Positions 47,055 through 58,229 are shown, numbered from the stretch's first letter. The stretch is DNA of 64,000 bases from Nelumbo lutea (GCA_022828595.1 JAKGHH010000002.1:43742222-43806221); one strand, 5' to 3'. The notes: generated by a model from the sequence alone, not told the origin. Program-made: numbers and translations.

Positions 47055-47180
47055 TTAACGTTAATGGACCTTTAAATGTTAATCGAAAAAATCCGGTCGA
47101 ACCAGACATAAAAGGACAAAAATACTTTAAAAGTTATAAACATTTTAATTACAAGGGATTTTTCAGTCTTCCTCCCATTT

Positions 47181-47362
47181 TCAATGACTACAGCTTTGTT
47201 TGCCACTAGCACGTACCGTCTCCATTGTCATCATCTCCGTCAACTACCGTCTCTCGCCAGAACACTAGTACCTGTCACTATATGACGACGGATTCAAAGC
47301 TCTGGTCTTCTTCAACGCAAGAAATTGCAAGGGGTTTCTAGCTAATGCCGATATCACTTCTT
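47181..47362 (+). pseudogene. Carboxylesterase (CXE/GID1-like alpha/beta hydrolase) fragment
   Basis: From GCA at 47209 the frame reads ARTVSIVIISVNYRLSPEH, a stop where Arg is usual, then YLSLYDDGFKALVFF and a LANADIT-like end. The set (NYRL-PEH-Y--YDDG--AL-F) is the conserved core of plant carboxylesterases, just after the oxyanion-hole HGG region, which is absent here. A second frame break precedes ART (DYSFVCH then TAG). About 60 codons survive, so it is a broken remnant. It lies 127 bp outside the 5' end of the minus-strand Helitron. Nothing suggests it is expressed. Confidence 0.7.
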
Positions 47363-48555
47363 TATACTATTATTTATTTTGTTGTTTGTGAATGCTTCTG
47401 AAGTTGGCGGTACCTGAACCCCTTTTTCTCATCGAAACCCCTTTTTTTATTCTAAGGATAAGGTAAAATGTTGTATTAGTTTCATAAAAAACCTGTACAT
47501 GCATAACTCATGTACAGTGAACAACCATGCATTAAGAGTATAAAAATCATTTTGGAATTTTTACAGTGAGATGAACTCAAATAGGATTCAATCTTGGAAT
47601 TCTAGTAAGAGAATTGCTTTTGTAGATTTCATTTATGTGTTCCAAATTCTAGGTTTTCATCTCTCAAAGCAGTGCAGTAAGTCTCATAGAACTGCATTAA
47701 ATGGACAAGGAATTCAATTCTTCTACATTAGACAAAGGGCACCAAAGCAATAGAGAATTGGATCCAGTTCTGTTTTTGGGGTTTTGATAGATTGCCTTCG
47801 ATCAGGGTAGCGTTGACTTGGGGATGCAGATGTTTGTTTCAAATAGGAAAGAGTTTAGGGGTAACACTGACTTTAGAGAATTGGATCCAGTTCTTCTTCC
47901 CTGCAAACATAATTTTGCAGGGAAGAAGAAGGAGGAGAAGAAGAAAAAAGAATTCCCCATAAGAAGATTTGAAAAAGAATAGAAAGAAAACAAGCATGCT
48001 TATTGTTGGTTGCTTTCTTGTTGTCAGTGGATTCCCCGTTCACAGACATCAGTTGTGTAGTGAAATCGTTGATGGATTGCTTTCTGTGTTAGGGCTCCGA
48101 GGAGAAATGGCATGGAGTAAGAATGAATTCTCACATCCCAATCCTAAATAATTCAAAAGAATGAATGATTTTTTGTTTCTTTTATCTTTTTCTATCCGGT
48201 TCAACCAGGTTCATTTAACTAGCGTCCAAACACCCGTTAACATTAGCTTGATTTCGCCTAGACAACGTGGTGGTCTCTCATTGAAGGGTTCACGCACCCC
48301 ATGAACCGAAGGTTCACTGAATCCATTCTCCACTTAACAATTAAATTTTGACCATCATTTATTTTGATTCTTATTTTTTTTTTTCCTTCTTATAAAAATA
48401 GAGGTTGAGGGGCCGAGATATCCACCTTTGATGCTTGAGCACCACTTAAGAGCTTTTAGACCCCTTGGCCTACTTAGAACCCAATCAATTATTAAGCATA
48501 ATAACAAGATACATTTTAAGGCCACATTTGAAAAGACATGTGCACTATTGGAGCA
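47363..48555. other. Unclassified non-coding stretch
   Basis: No gene is recognised. The word GAATTGGATCCAGTTCT is repeated at 47755 and 47878. A purine-rich run lies at about 47920-47990. Confidence 0.4.
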
Positions 48556-48559
48556 TATA

Positions 48560-49170
48560 GAAATATCTTTTAATATTGGTTAAAGGATGATTAGTCATAT
48601 GTGTACTTACCAAATACCCCTGGATTTTATGATCAAAATAGTCTTTGACGCTACAACAAGCAAGGGATGAAGTATCTTTTCATACTAGTTAAGGGAGGGT
48701 TAGACCCTTTACCATATGCATACCTACTAAACGCTTTAGGACTTTTAAAGGCATAGAAAAGGGTCAAGGTGGCCTTTTAATGCTACTCCCTAATAGCAAA
48801 CTTATAAAGTCATGCATCTACTTAGCCTTGAATCTAACTAAATAGGTAAGGGATAAAATATCTTTTGATATTGGTCAAGGAAATGTTAGACCCTTTACTG
48901 TACGTGTACCATTAGATACTTCAAGACTTTTGAAGGCATAGAAGAGGGTCAAACTAGCCTTTTGATGCTACTTCTCAATAGTGAAATCATAAATACATGC
49001 ATCTACTTAGTCTTGGGTTCCACTAAACAAGCAAGGAAATAAATATTTTTTGATACTAGTCAAGATACTCCAGGACTTTTGAAGGCATAGAAGAAGGTCA
49101 AAGTGGCCTTTTAATTCTACTTCTTAAAGAGTGAACTCATAGACTTGTGCATCTATTTACCCTTGGTAGG
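48560..49170. repeat. Tandem repeat, 186-bp period, about 3.3 copies
   Basis: The marker word CAAGGGATGA/GTAAGGGATA/CAAGGAAATA recurs at 48661, 48846 and 49032. Each is followed by a TATCTTTTGATA-type word, GTTAGACCCTTTAC, ACTTTTGAAGGCATAGAA and GTGGCCTTTTAATGCTACT. The last copy has lost about 60 bp. A partial, more diverged copy precedes at about 48560. Confidence 0.88.
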
Positions 49171-50123
49171 AAATGACATATTGGAGTAAAAAGATGATCC
49201 CTTTAAGAATTTTAAATGAGAGTTTTAATTTGAAGTTTTTAGTTAAGAGTTTTGGATTGGATTTTGGTCCTAATCCCATGATTTTTTTTGTTGGATATTG
49301 GTCTTAGATGAGGATTATAAACTTGATTTTGAGCTTTGAGATTGGTTTTCATTTACTTCGAGTTCTACATTTAATTAAAGGTTTTCTTTTTTTTAATGGA
49401 TTATTATTTAAAGCTTGGCCTTGGGTGAAACCTTTTGAAAATTTAAAAGGTGTTTTGTTATCTTTTAGGGGAAAATCAATGGTTGGTTTCTAAATGGACT
49501 AAAAGGATATGAGTTTTACTTTATTTTACTTCTAAGAATGGCAACCACATAATGCAACACTCTTGGTGTCCTAGCCCTACTAACACTAAGGATCTTCTAT
49601 TCTACTTCCATCTAAGTCTGCTATGCATGAATTTTCTAGACGCAATGCCTAAGGTTATCAAGAGGGTTTTAGACTCAAAGGCTCCAACAAGATAACTAGC
49701 ATTTAAACTTCCACCAATGAAAAAATGGACTTCTTTGGTTGGTGGTTGGTTCGAAGGGTTTTAGTGGAGCATGTAAGGACCAATGTCCAGATAGGCACAC
49801 ACCTACTATCATTCTTTTAATAGGTAAGTGGGAGTTATAATTCTAATTCCATGAAAGTATGTGTCGTTGTCAGTGTCCAATCATGCAAGATAAAAAACAA
49901 GGGACAAAGAAAAATGGGGGAACACAGCTACATGTTTAAATTTGCAAGTAATTCTACAAGTTTCTAGGTGGCCATATTTGGGAATCTAGAAGCAACTAAG
50001 TTCTTTTGATGCTTGTTAAAGGCTAATAAAGAGAAAAGAGATAACCAACCACCTACACAAAAAAAAAGAGTGAGGAGGAACCAATACCGCAAAAAACCAA
50101 AATAAGGGGGTACTAAGAGCAAA
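49171..50123. other. Unclassified non-coding stretch
   Basis: No gene or known element is recognised. The short frames here have no domain features. Confidence 0.4.
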
Positions 50124-50350
50124 ATTTTTCAAGGGTAAGGTAGAGTTGGATAAGAGAAGTTGAGCTAGTGAGACAAGGTTGGGTTGGGCAAAGTTGGGTA
50201 AGGTGAGGTTAGGCGAGGCAAAGCTAGGCAAGGTGAGATTGGGCGAGGAAAGGTTGTGCCAAGTAAGGTGAAGTTGGGTGAGGCGAGGTTTGGATGGTCG
50301 AGGCAAGATTGGACAAGGTGAGGCAAGGTTAGGATAGGTGAAGCAAGGGT
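50124..50350. repeat. Degenerate minisatellite of GGCAAGGT/GGYGAGG words
   Basis: About 220 bp is made of short purine-rich words such as GGGCAAAGTTGGGTAAGG, GGTGAGGTTAGGCGAGG and GGCAAGGTGAG. Related words continue more loosely to about 50470 with TTGCCT and TTACCT. The minus-strand frame rich in Pro/Asn/Leu (50016-50306) reflects this repeat and is not a gene. Confidence 0.8.
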
Positions 50351-52495
50351 TGGATAAGGTTACCTTGTTGAAAGATGGAAGGCGAGGCTACCTAGCGATA
50401 GGCAAGGTTGGGCAAGGTTACCTCATGGTAAGCAAAGTTGTGCGAGATTGCCTTGCGGTAGACAAAATTGCTACTCCAAATTGCAAAACTACCAATACTT
50501 ACTAGGCAAGACTAAACCTTAATCGCACACATGACTTAGACAAAAAGTTGACCTCAACAACCATCAATAGTGGTCCAAAACTTGCCTTCCTAGTGGAATC
50601 ACTAATTTTTAACTTTAGGAAGCTCATGACCAACTCAAAAAGAAGGAGTTGCCACCCATTTTTAAGAGGAAATGGGCCTTCATTTCAATTTAAAAAATTC
50701 AATCTTATTTATAGAATAGTGACTTCATTTCTACTTAGGAAAGACAACCAACCCAGAAATTATGATTAAAATGGATTGAGAGAGGAAAGTTGTTAGGCAC
50801 CCCTTTCTCCAAGCTACTATAGTAGCCCAATGGGAGAGTTGTTTAGGCTTAACTTCTAGAGTCTGGATCTGCTTACTGCAACACATTGTTGGTCACATTC
50901 ACCTAGCTGTACATACGAAACATTAGTTGTGTTATAGTCACTGATATTCTTAATGTGCAGCTGGATGAGCTTGGTCATCAATGGGTTATGGCCAATAGAT
51001 CCAAACTCTACTTTTTAACAAAAAACTAATAAGAAAGATTGCTAAGAATTTCTAAAAGCTTGTGAAAAATGCTTCCAACCTCTCTATAAGTTGGCTTGAG
51101 GAAATGTTAATGGGCCTTATATATTAACTTCCCTAAGACCCTCACCTCTTTACCTCTTTATCCCAATCTAGAAGAAGCTGGGAATGAAAGTCCCTCAAGT
51201 TTTTGACCACAGTTCCCAGACATTATGTGAAAATAAACACCAAGCCATATACAAAGTAAGATACTAAACCACAACACATAAAGCCCACAAGCAACAAAAA
51301 TGTCATACAAGTGTGCAAAAATACAAAGGTGTTTTGCATGCAACACGCGGTAGGATAACATCAATAAAGGCCATTATACTTTGCCCAGATTCATATTCAA
51401 TTCCCACATTTTAGAATCTAACGCATGTCCCCATGGAATCAACTTGGATGTGTAAGTTAACAAGATTGAGAATATTCTAGAATTTCTCATTCCATGCACG
51501 AATGAACCCTTCTCCACTTATATAAATAGCCATTGTGAGCATCAGGAAATGGCTAACTTGAGTTAATTTAGAGTTGCTACTCACCATTTGATTGAACTAG
51601 GACTGATGGGCCTCTCAGGAATTACACTCATAATGTTTTGGTCCAATGACTCCAAACCTGAGGCACCAGTTGAATTAATCTAAGACTCATATGAGAGAGG
51701 GAAGGGGTTAGGCATCCCTCTTCCATTCCCATTAGGTGGGACCTACATGAGGGTTCCAAAGTAAGCTTAAACATAAAAAATGCTTTGTTATTATTGGTTT
51801 ATTTATCTACTTAATTAATATTATATATAAAGGTTTATTTTTAGTTCTACTTACTTTTATTTTTTATGTTTTTTATTTTTATTTTTTTCATTTACTTATT
51901 TTTACTTTTTACTTTTATTTTTCATTTTTATTTTTATTTTTATTTTTATTTTTTTCAATAAAATAAAGTAGAAAAAGAAAGCTTGATTGACTAAGGTGGG
52001 TCCACATGGGGAAGTCCAAACGAATGTAAACAATATGAAGGGGAATAAATAATTCAGACGCACATCAAAGTTGTTAGGTAAACTTAAACCTGAATGGTTA
52101 ATCATTGAAGTAGAATTTATTCTAATTAACTATAGCAATATAAACTATTAATTAAGGAGAAAGATATCAACTACTTGCAACTCAGGATGATATAGAGGTT
52201 GTTTGGTATTGATGGCATTTATAAGATAAACATTTTGTACGGTTTTGTCTTGAAAAATGAAACAAAATCTGCTTTAAACATTTTGTACGATTTTTTTACA
52301 CCTTAGCGCCACTAGATGCCATTAGGTGCCATATAAGTCAAATAGTGAAAATCGGTCTTGAAAATGGAAAACGTCAAAATTGGTATAAATGATTCAGACG
52401 ATTTTCGAGAGAGCCATTTATCAAATAAAAGGCTCAACCAAATAACTTTTTAGGCCTTTTTTTTGTTAAACGCACCGTTTCTTCCAAAAGCTACA
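50351..52495. other. Unclassified non-coding stretch
   Basis: No gene is supported. AGAGTCTGGATCT (about 50859) and AGATCCAAACTCT (about 51001) are inverse complements about 140 bp apart, a possible MITE without a clear target duplication. An (ATTTTT)n-like run lies at about 51895-51955. Confidence 0.4.
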
Positions 52496-54156
52496 TCTAT
52501 ACTACTTTAAAAAGCATGAATGGCCTTAAGAATATTTCTGGAATTTATAAGGGCAAAATTTACCCCTCTATATTTAAATTTATTGATAAAAAATGAGGGC
52601 AAATAGGGTAATCAGTTCTTGATATTAAATGAGTTGAAAAGAGGTAATTTAAAGATATTCAATGCATTCAATTCTCTCTCATTAAATCCAATATTTAAGT
52701 TATTAACTTGCATTCATGTTCATTGAATCATATATTTAAGTCCTTTTTGTTTCTTCTCATCATTAAGTTCTATCAATTAAATCCATACTTAATAAATTAA
52801 TAATTCAAATAACATAAAAGCTTATACTTTTAAAATCTACCTAGAAAAAATAGTGTTTTCATCTAGGTGGTGGTAAGAAATTAAATCATTTTGGGTCAAA
52901 TGGGTTAATCCATGTGCCATGATTAAATAATAAAATTAAAAAATAGATAAAATGGAAAAATAGAAATTAAAAAATGGGACATTTTTAACATACATATTAA
53001 ACAATAATAAGTATGATAAATAAGAAATGTTTTTATTAATGACAGAAATGGAATATAAAATTTAAAACCAATTGGAAATAAAAATATTTTCCTATTCTCT
53101 CTAATTAAAACCTATACTTAAGATATATCTTTATCATCATTAAATTCTTGTAATTAAATACACAATATTAATTTTAATAGTATACAAATATATATTTTGA
53201 AAAGTAATTTGAAAACAAAACCATTTTCTTCCCTTCCAATGGTGGGTAAGCAATTCGACAATTGGGGGTTAAATGGATTAATAAATAATAAAAAATTAAA
53301 ATAAATAACTATAAAATGCAAGAAGTATTTTATTAACGATAAAAATGGAATGTCAAATTCAAAATCTACCTCAAAATGAAATGATGTCATATTTAAATAA
53401 TAAAATTTGTAAGAATAGAAAATACAAAGAATCACAAAAATAATAATAAAAAAAAAGATAGAGAAAATTTTGTGCACATATCTAATGTTATAATTTATAA
53501 AAACTAAATTATTGGGTACATCTCTAATATTGTGCATTCATTATATTGAATAAAAATAAGTTTTATACATAAGAAATAATTTTATCAATGATGGAAATGT
53601 AATACAAAATTTAATTTAACCTAGAAATCAAACAATTCTTATTTTTAGATGGTTGGTTAGTAGTTCGAGTCACATGATATTATTGACAAACAAAAATTAA
53701 GTGTGATAAGTCAAAAAATATATTTTATATAATGTAAATGAATTATATAATTTAAAGGGAAAATTATAGTCAAAGTTAGTTGTACATTTAAAAACCAACA
53801 AAACTTTGAAAGTCAACTCTACATTTAAAATTATAAAAACCCTCGCCATGTTATCGGAGGCTTATGTGGCTATTGCCAACATTAGGGGTGAGAAAACAGT
53901 TTGTTCGGTTTAAAACCAAACCGAATAAACCAAACTTTTCAAAACCGAACTAGTGGAATTGGAAACTGAACCGAAACCGAAGTTTGATTAAACCAAACAA
54001 ACTAAACCATTTTTTTTTTGTTAATTCAGTTGTTTTGATTAAACTGAACTTCAAATAGGTGGGTCATTCACTGATCCCACCAAAATGCAAAACATCATAA
54101 CTTCAAAAAACTTGACTTGATAACTCCTGAGAAGCGAAAAAAAAAGAAGTTAAACA

Positions 54157-54230
54157 GGGTGCGTACATTTGTAGATGTTTACTGGGTGCGTACATTTGTA
54201 GATGTTTACTGGGTGCGTATAGTTGTAGAG
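54157..54230. repeat. 27-bp tandem repeat, 2.7 copies
   Basis: Units begin at 54157, 54184 and 54211 with GGGTGCGTA. The first two are identical (GGGTGCGTACATTTGTAGAT plus GTTTACT). The third diverges after GCGTA. Located inside the hAT element. Confidence 0.95.
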
Positions 54231-54278
54231 ATAGCAAAGTTCACTCTTCAGTTTTCACCAGAGAAGTTAAACAGGAAC

Positions 54279-54583
54279 TCACCGTTGCTACCTACTGCTG
54301 GATTAACTGATGTCGCCACTTACCGCTTGCCGGTGGTAGATGACAGAAGATGAAGCCCAACCAAAAGGTCGCCAATGCATGGGTGGGAAGACATAGTCTT
54401 GAAGGGGAAGCAGGAAGGGGTTTTGCGTTCTCACCGTTGTCGCCCGCTGCTGGATTAATTGATGTCGTCGCTCGCCGCTTGTCAGTGGTAGATGATAGAA
54501 GATGAAGCCCAACCAAAAGGTCGCCGACGCCTGGGTGGGAAGACAAAGTCTTGAAGGGGAAGTAAGAAGGGGTTTTGTATTTT
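54279..54583. repeat. 151-bp tandem duplication inside the hAT element
   Basis: Copies start CTCACCGTTG at 54279 and 54430. They share GCTGGATTAA-TGATGTCG, GATGAAGCCCAACCAAAAGG and CTTGAAGGGGAAG. The second copy keeps more CG pairs. GC content is above that of the surroundings. The minus-strand frames repeat the same peptide twice (FGWASSSVIYH / FWLGFIFCHL) because of the duplication. It may be a captured host fragment, but I cannot identify it. Confidence 0.85.
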
Positions 54584-54991
54584 TTTTTTCGAAATTGTTA
54601 TTTCTATTTGGAATAGGATTTGGGAATTTAGGAGTTAAGGTTAAGACTTAAGAGGGAAACTATTTTACCTACTTACCCCTGTAAGTTCAATTTTTTCGGT
54701 TAACCGAATTGCTAAATGCCATAACCGAAACTAAAAACTGAACTTTAATAAATCGGTGTTTAAAACCGAAACTGAACCGAATCCCCGAACTAACCGACCT
54801 AAAAACATCAAACCCAAAATTCTGGTTCGGTTATTCTGTTTAAACCAAAGTATGCTCACCCCTAGCCAACATGGGACTCTTAGTCCATGTTGGACACAGC
54901 AAAAAACATATACCAAAAATAGGTTTTAGTTTTCTCTCTTGCTCCCTTTGTCTCTCCCACTCTCTCAGATTCGATCTGTAGCCAAATCAAA

Positions 54992-54994
54992 ACA

Positions 54995-55033
<39 letters not shown>
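54992..55033. repeat. (CT)n microsatellite in the Mutator-like left arm
   Basis: About 20 CT units. The right arm carries GA-rich sequence and a (GA)n run (about 55498-55521) preceded by TA repeats. Confidence 0.9.
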
Positions 55034-55041
<8 letters not shown>

Positions 55042-55485
55042 ATTATTCTCCATCATTCTCCCTTTTGGTCAATATCTCATTCTCCCTCAGTCTCTATCGT
55101 TCTCTAGTTGGTGTAAATTTTATAGCCAAGAGCTTCTTGTGAATTTTTATTAAATTGGTGTAATAATTTTTGAACCATACCAAGTTGGTATCATGCTCTT
55201 TTATATGGTATGATTAATACCATATAAGTGTGTAAGAAAATTAAAAAAGAAAAGAGAGATGGAGCGGGAGAGAAATTGAGGGAGAACATTAGAAATTAAA
55301 GGAGAATGAGAAATCGACCGAGAAAGAGAATGAGAGAGATTGAGGGAGAATGATAGGTAGATAGAGAGAATAAGAGAAATTGATATAGAGAAGGTAAATA
55401 CAGAAACCAAAAACCATTTTTATTTATTTTCAAATCACATAGTCGTTGAGTAGTTAAAGATGACTGTGAGTGAGAGAGTGTGAGG

Positions 55486-55523
<38 letters not shown>

Positions 55524-56007
55524 TAAACTAAAAACCCCTTTTGTATTTTCCAATCGCCCAACATTAAAAGGCAATTTCAGTATAAGCTTTTTGTTATGTC
55601 CAGCGTGGATTAAGAGTCCCATGTTGGCAATAGCCACATGCCTCCGATGACATGACGAGGGTTTTTATAATTTGAAATGTAGAGCCGATTGTCAAAGTTT
55701 TGTTGTTTTATAGACGAACCCCTAGCCTAATTTTAAATGTACAGTCGTCTCCAAATATAATTTTCACTAATTTAAAACTAATTCAAAAGCAAAGCTAATT
55801 TCTTATCTATATGGTAGATCAATGATCCAATTTTTCAAAGAAACCCATGATGTCATACAATTGAATAATAAATATTTAAGTTTATTTTTAATCATATTGT
55901 TATGTTTATTAATTTTCAATTTCTATCTTAACTATGATATATCTAAAATTCAAGTAATTAATATGAAAAAAAAATTCTCACATGTAACGCATGTGCTTAA
56001 TTACTAG

Positions 56008-57085
56008 TCTATACCAAACACCATCATAATTGTAACAAGGTTGTGACTATCATGTGAGATTCCATAAACACTAGATAAAAACAAATTGATAGTAAGTAGG
56101 AAAAACTTATTAAATCCTAAAGAAGTAATGTCTGGAAATAAAAGGGAAATGCTAATTATCAATTATTCTAACATAAGAGACAAAATTCCATAAATCTAAG
56201 ATGATTCCTACAAGCAAGAAGACATAATAACTATGTGATTTGTTGGTATGGCCATCAAACAAGAGATGACGCTACAAGGATGAGTCAAATTTATTGGAAG
56301 AATGCACAAGAGCTTCAAAGCCGAGTGTGATGGTTCGTAGGTCCATGTCACGATATAGGGAATGGAGTAAAATGGAGGATTAATTCCAATAATGCAAGAA
56401 TATGAAGACGATAAGCAATACCTTGGAGGTTGACTAGATCAGCGAAAAAGCTATTAGCAGTGACAACGTTTGGGTATGATGGGGTGATAATTGAACAGAG
56501 AAGCATAGAGTAAAATGAAGGGAAGAGAAACGAGACAAATGATGCTCTATTCGTCGTTGCTGGTTCAGTGAAGAGAAAATGGGGAGAGGAAAAGAGAGAA
56601 AACACGAGGGAGTGTGTGTGTGAAAGAGAGAGAGAGGCGGGAAAGGAGAGAGGATGGCAGAGGTGCTCTATTCAATGTAAACCAGGGAGGGCAGAGAAGA
56701 AGAAGAAAATGAACGAGAGAAAGAAGGAAATAAAGAAGCAAAAGAAGATAATATAAGATAAGAAATAAGAGGAGGAAAGAGAAGGGTTGGTGTGATGGCG
56801 ACTATAAAAACGGGAAGAAGAAGAAGAAGAAAATGAAAAAGGAAATAAAGAAAAAGAAAGAACAAGAGAGACAAGAGAGAGAGAGAGAGAGAGGGAGAGT
56901 CGTTGCCGCTAGGTTTAGTTTTGCTGTTGGGAGGAATAAGATGAACAGTGTTCTCTATTCGATCAAATGAAGAAGTTTGGTTTAAATATATATATTAGCA
57001 GCGCCCGTTGCAATGCACAAGAAAATTGAAAAGTTTATTAATTATATTAATTGGTAATGTACAAATAACCAATTAATTTTCATAA
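56008..57085. other. Non-coding stretch with purine-rich segment
   Basis: No gene is supported. 56570-56895 is strongly A/G-rich with (GA)n and (GAA)n runs, which creates Arg/Glu/Lys frames. At 56995 the minus-strand sequence GCTGCTAA, preceded by a GTTGCAATGCAC hairpin-like word, resembles a Helitron 3' end. Its 5' partner was not found. Confidence 0.4.
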
Positions 57086-57194
57086 GGCTCAGTTTGGAAT
57101 GAGTACAAATGCAAATATGTACAATGCAAATACATACAAAATATAAGATTTTGCACCCTACAAATTTGTATTTATATTCCTTCCAAACTGAGCC
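57086..57194. mobile_element. Tourist-like MITE, copy 5
   Basis: It starts GGCTCAGTTTGGAATGAGTA and ends ATTCCTTCCAAACTGAGCC. The TAA target duplication lies at 57083-57085 and 57195-57197. At 109 bp it has the same length as copy 1. Core words ATGCAAATACATACAAAATA match copy 3. Confidence 0.9.
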
Positions 57195-57497
57195 TAAGTG
57201 TTAACCAAAATTTGGTGTTAAGTGAGAGTACTAAAACAATGGAAGTGACCAATTAAAACTTATTATTAATTAAATTTTATTAAATCTATGGTTAATTAAA
57301 ACATATTGTTAAAAACCACTCCTTAAATTTGTTAATTAAATTAATTACTCAACCCGCTTGCCTAAGACATGATCCACCGCCTAGCCAAGAGCTCCCATTT
57401 GTTAACGTGTTGAGATGCTATAATGTTTGTTCAAATATAGATCATCATCCTAGCATTATAAGAACATCTCATAGTGGTGCATCTCTCATAAATGAAA

Positions 57498-57880
57498 TTT
57501 TATGGGCAGGTGTTTTAATGTGTTCGAAGTCTAATGATGGTGTTTGATCAGTTCAGGGGGCTAAGGTCATAAAAATTTGGGTCAATGGGATGTTTTAGAA
57601 CATAATCTTGGTTCGATAAAAGGGCAAATGGGGGAGTCTGGGGTTGAAACTTTATGGGCAGGTGTTTTGATGTACCCGGAGTTCAACGGTGTGGTTTGAT
57701 CATTTCAGATGTGTCAAGATCAAGGGAATATGGTTATGAGTGTTTAGGCTAATGTGAGGCATCAAAATGGAATTTTTGCTCGATGAAGGGGTAAATAAAG
57801 GAATTTCGAGCTAAAATTTTATGGATAGGTATTTTGGGAGGTCCTAGGTCTGATGGTGGTGTCAGATCTAGTGGTCGAGG
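57498..57880. repeat. Tandem repeat, 153-167 bp period, three copies
   Basis: The word TTTATGGGCAGGTGTTTT (or TTTATGGATAGGTATTTT) recurs at 57498, 57651 and 57818. Each is followed by a CTAATGATGGTGT/CAACGGTGTGG/CTGATGGTGGTGT word. Between them are related words such as GATAAAAGGGCAAATGG and GATGAAGGGGTAAATAA. Confidence 0.82.
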
Positions 57881-58229
57881 TGTTGATAATGGTCGATCAG
57901 GACCATCGGGTGTTTAGGGTTTTAAGAGTCGGAGATATCGGATAATATATTAAAACAAAGCAGTCAAGAAATTTTCTCCTTTTTCTCTTTTTTTTTGTTT
58001 TTTTATTCCATGTCATTTTTTAAACAATCAATGAGATGCACTTCCCCAATAACTTAAATAATGTCTTCTCCTAAAATTTCTCCTAAACTAGCTCCCCCAC
58101 TTTCTCTAAAATTATCTCTAATTCCTATTTATCTTCTAAATTATCTCTAATTCCTTTTTATCTCCAAATTTATCATTAATTTAGTAGAGAGTTTATCTCC
58201 TAAATTATCTCTAGTTCCTATTTATCCTC

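Larger units (their letters stand above)
53883..54864. mobile_element. Non-autonomous hAT element inside the Mutator-like arm (982 bp)
   Basis: The ends are TAGGGGTGAG and GCTCACCCCTA. A perfect 8-bp target duplication GCCAACAT lies at 53875-53882 and 54865-54872. Removing it restores GTGGCTATTGCCAACATGGG, which the other Mutator-like arm also has (complement near 55620). It carries AACCGAAACCGAA-type arms and, unusually, internal tandem repeats at 54157-54583. Confidence 0.93.
53757..55767. mobile_element. Mutator-like foldback element inside the Helitron (2011 bp with insert)
   Basis: A perfect 9-bp target duplication TAATTTAAA lies at 53748-53756 and 55768-55776. The ends are GGGAAAATTATA and TATAATTTTCAC. 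The arms form an inverted repeat of well over 150 bp, with matching words TGTACATTTAAAA, CAACAAAACTTTG, AATTATAAAAACCCTCG, GTGGCTATTGCCAACATGGG. A CT-rich left arm (54940-55110) faces a GA-rich right arm (55240-55400). A hAT element splits the left arm. No transposase. Confidence 0.9.
52496..56007 (+). mobile_element. Non-autonomous Helitron carrying nested elements (3512 bp)
   Basis: The 5' end is TCTATACTACTTTAAAAAGC. The 3' end has a perfect 6-bp stem (CACATG, 55979-55984; CATGTG, 55990-55995) and finishes CTTAATTACTAG at 56007. The element lies between host A (52495) and T (56008). Without the nested Mutator-like insert it would be about 1.5 kb. No Rep/helicase coding. Confidence 0.88.

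Noticed and set aside
50016..50306. Pro/Asn/Leu-repeat frame
   Set aside because: It follows the period of the G-rich minisatellite on the other strand.
54292..54546. Duplicated-peptide frames inside the hAT element
   Set aside because: They are explained by the 151-bp tandem duplication. No matching protein family is recognised, so it is not called a gene.
56568..56756. Charged Lys/Arg/Glu frame
   Set aside because: It is produced by purine-rich simple sequence.
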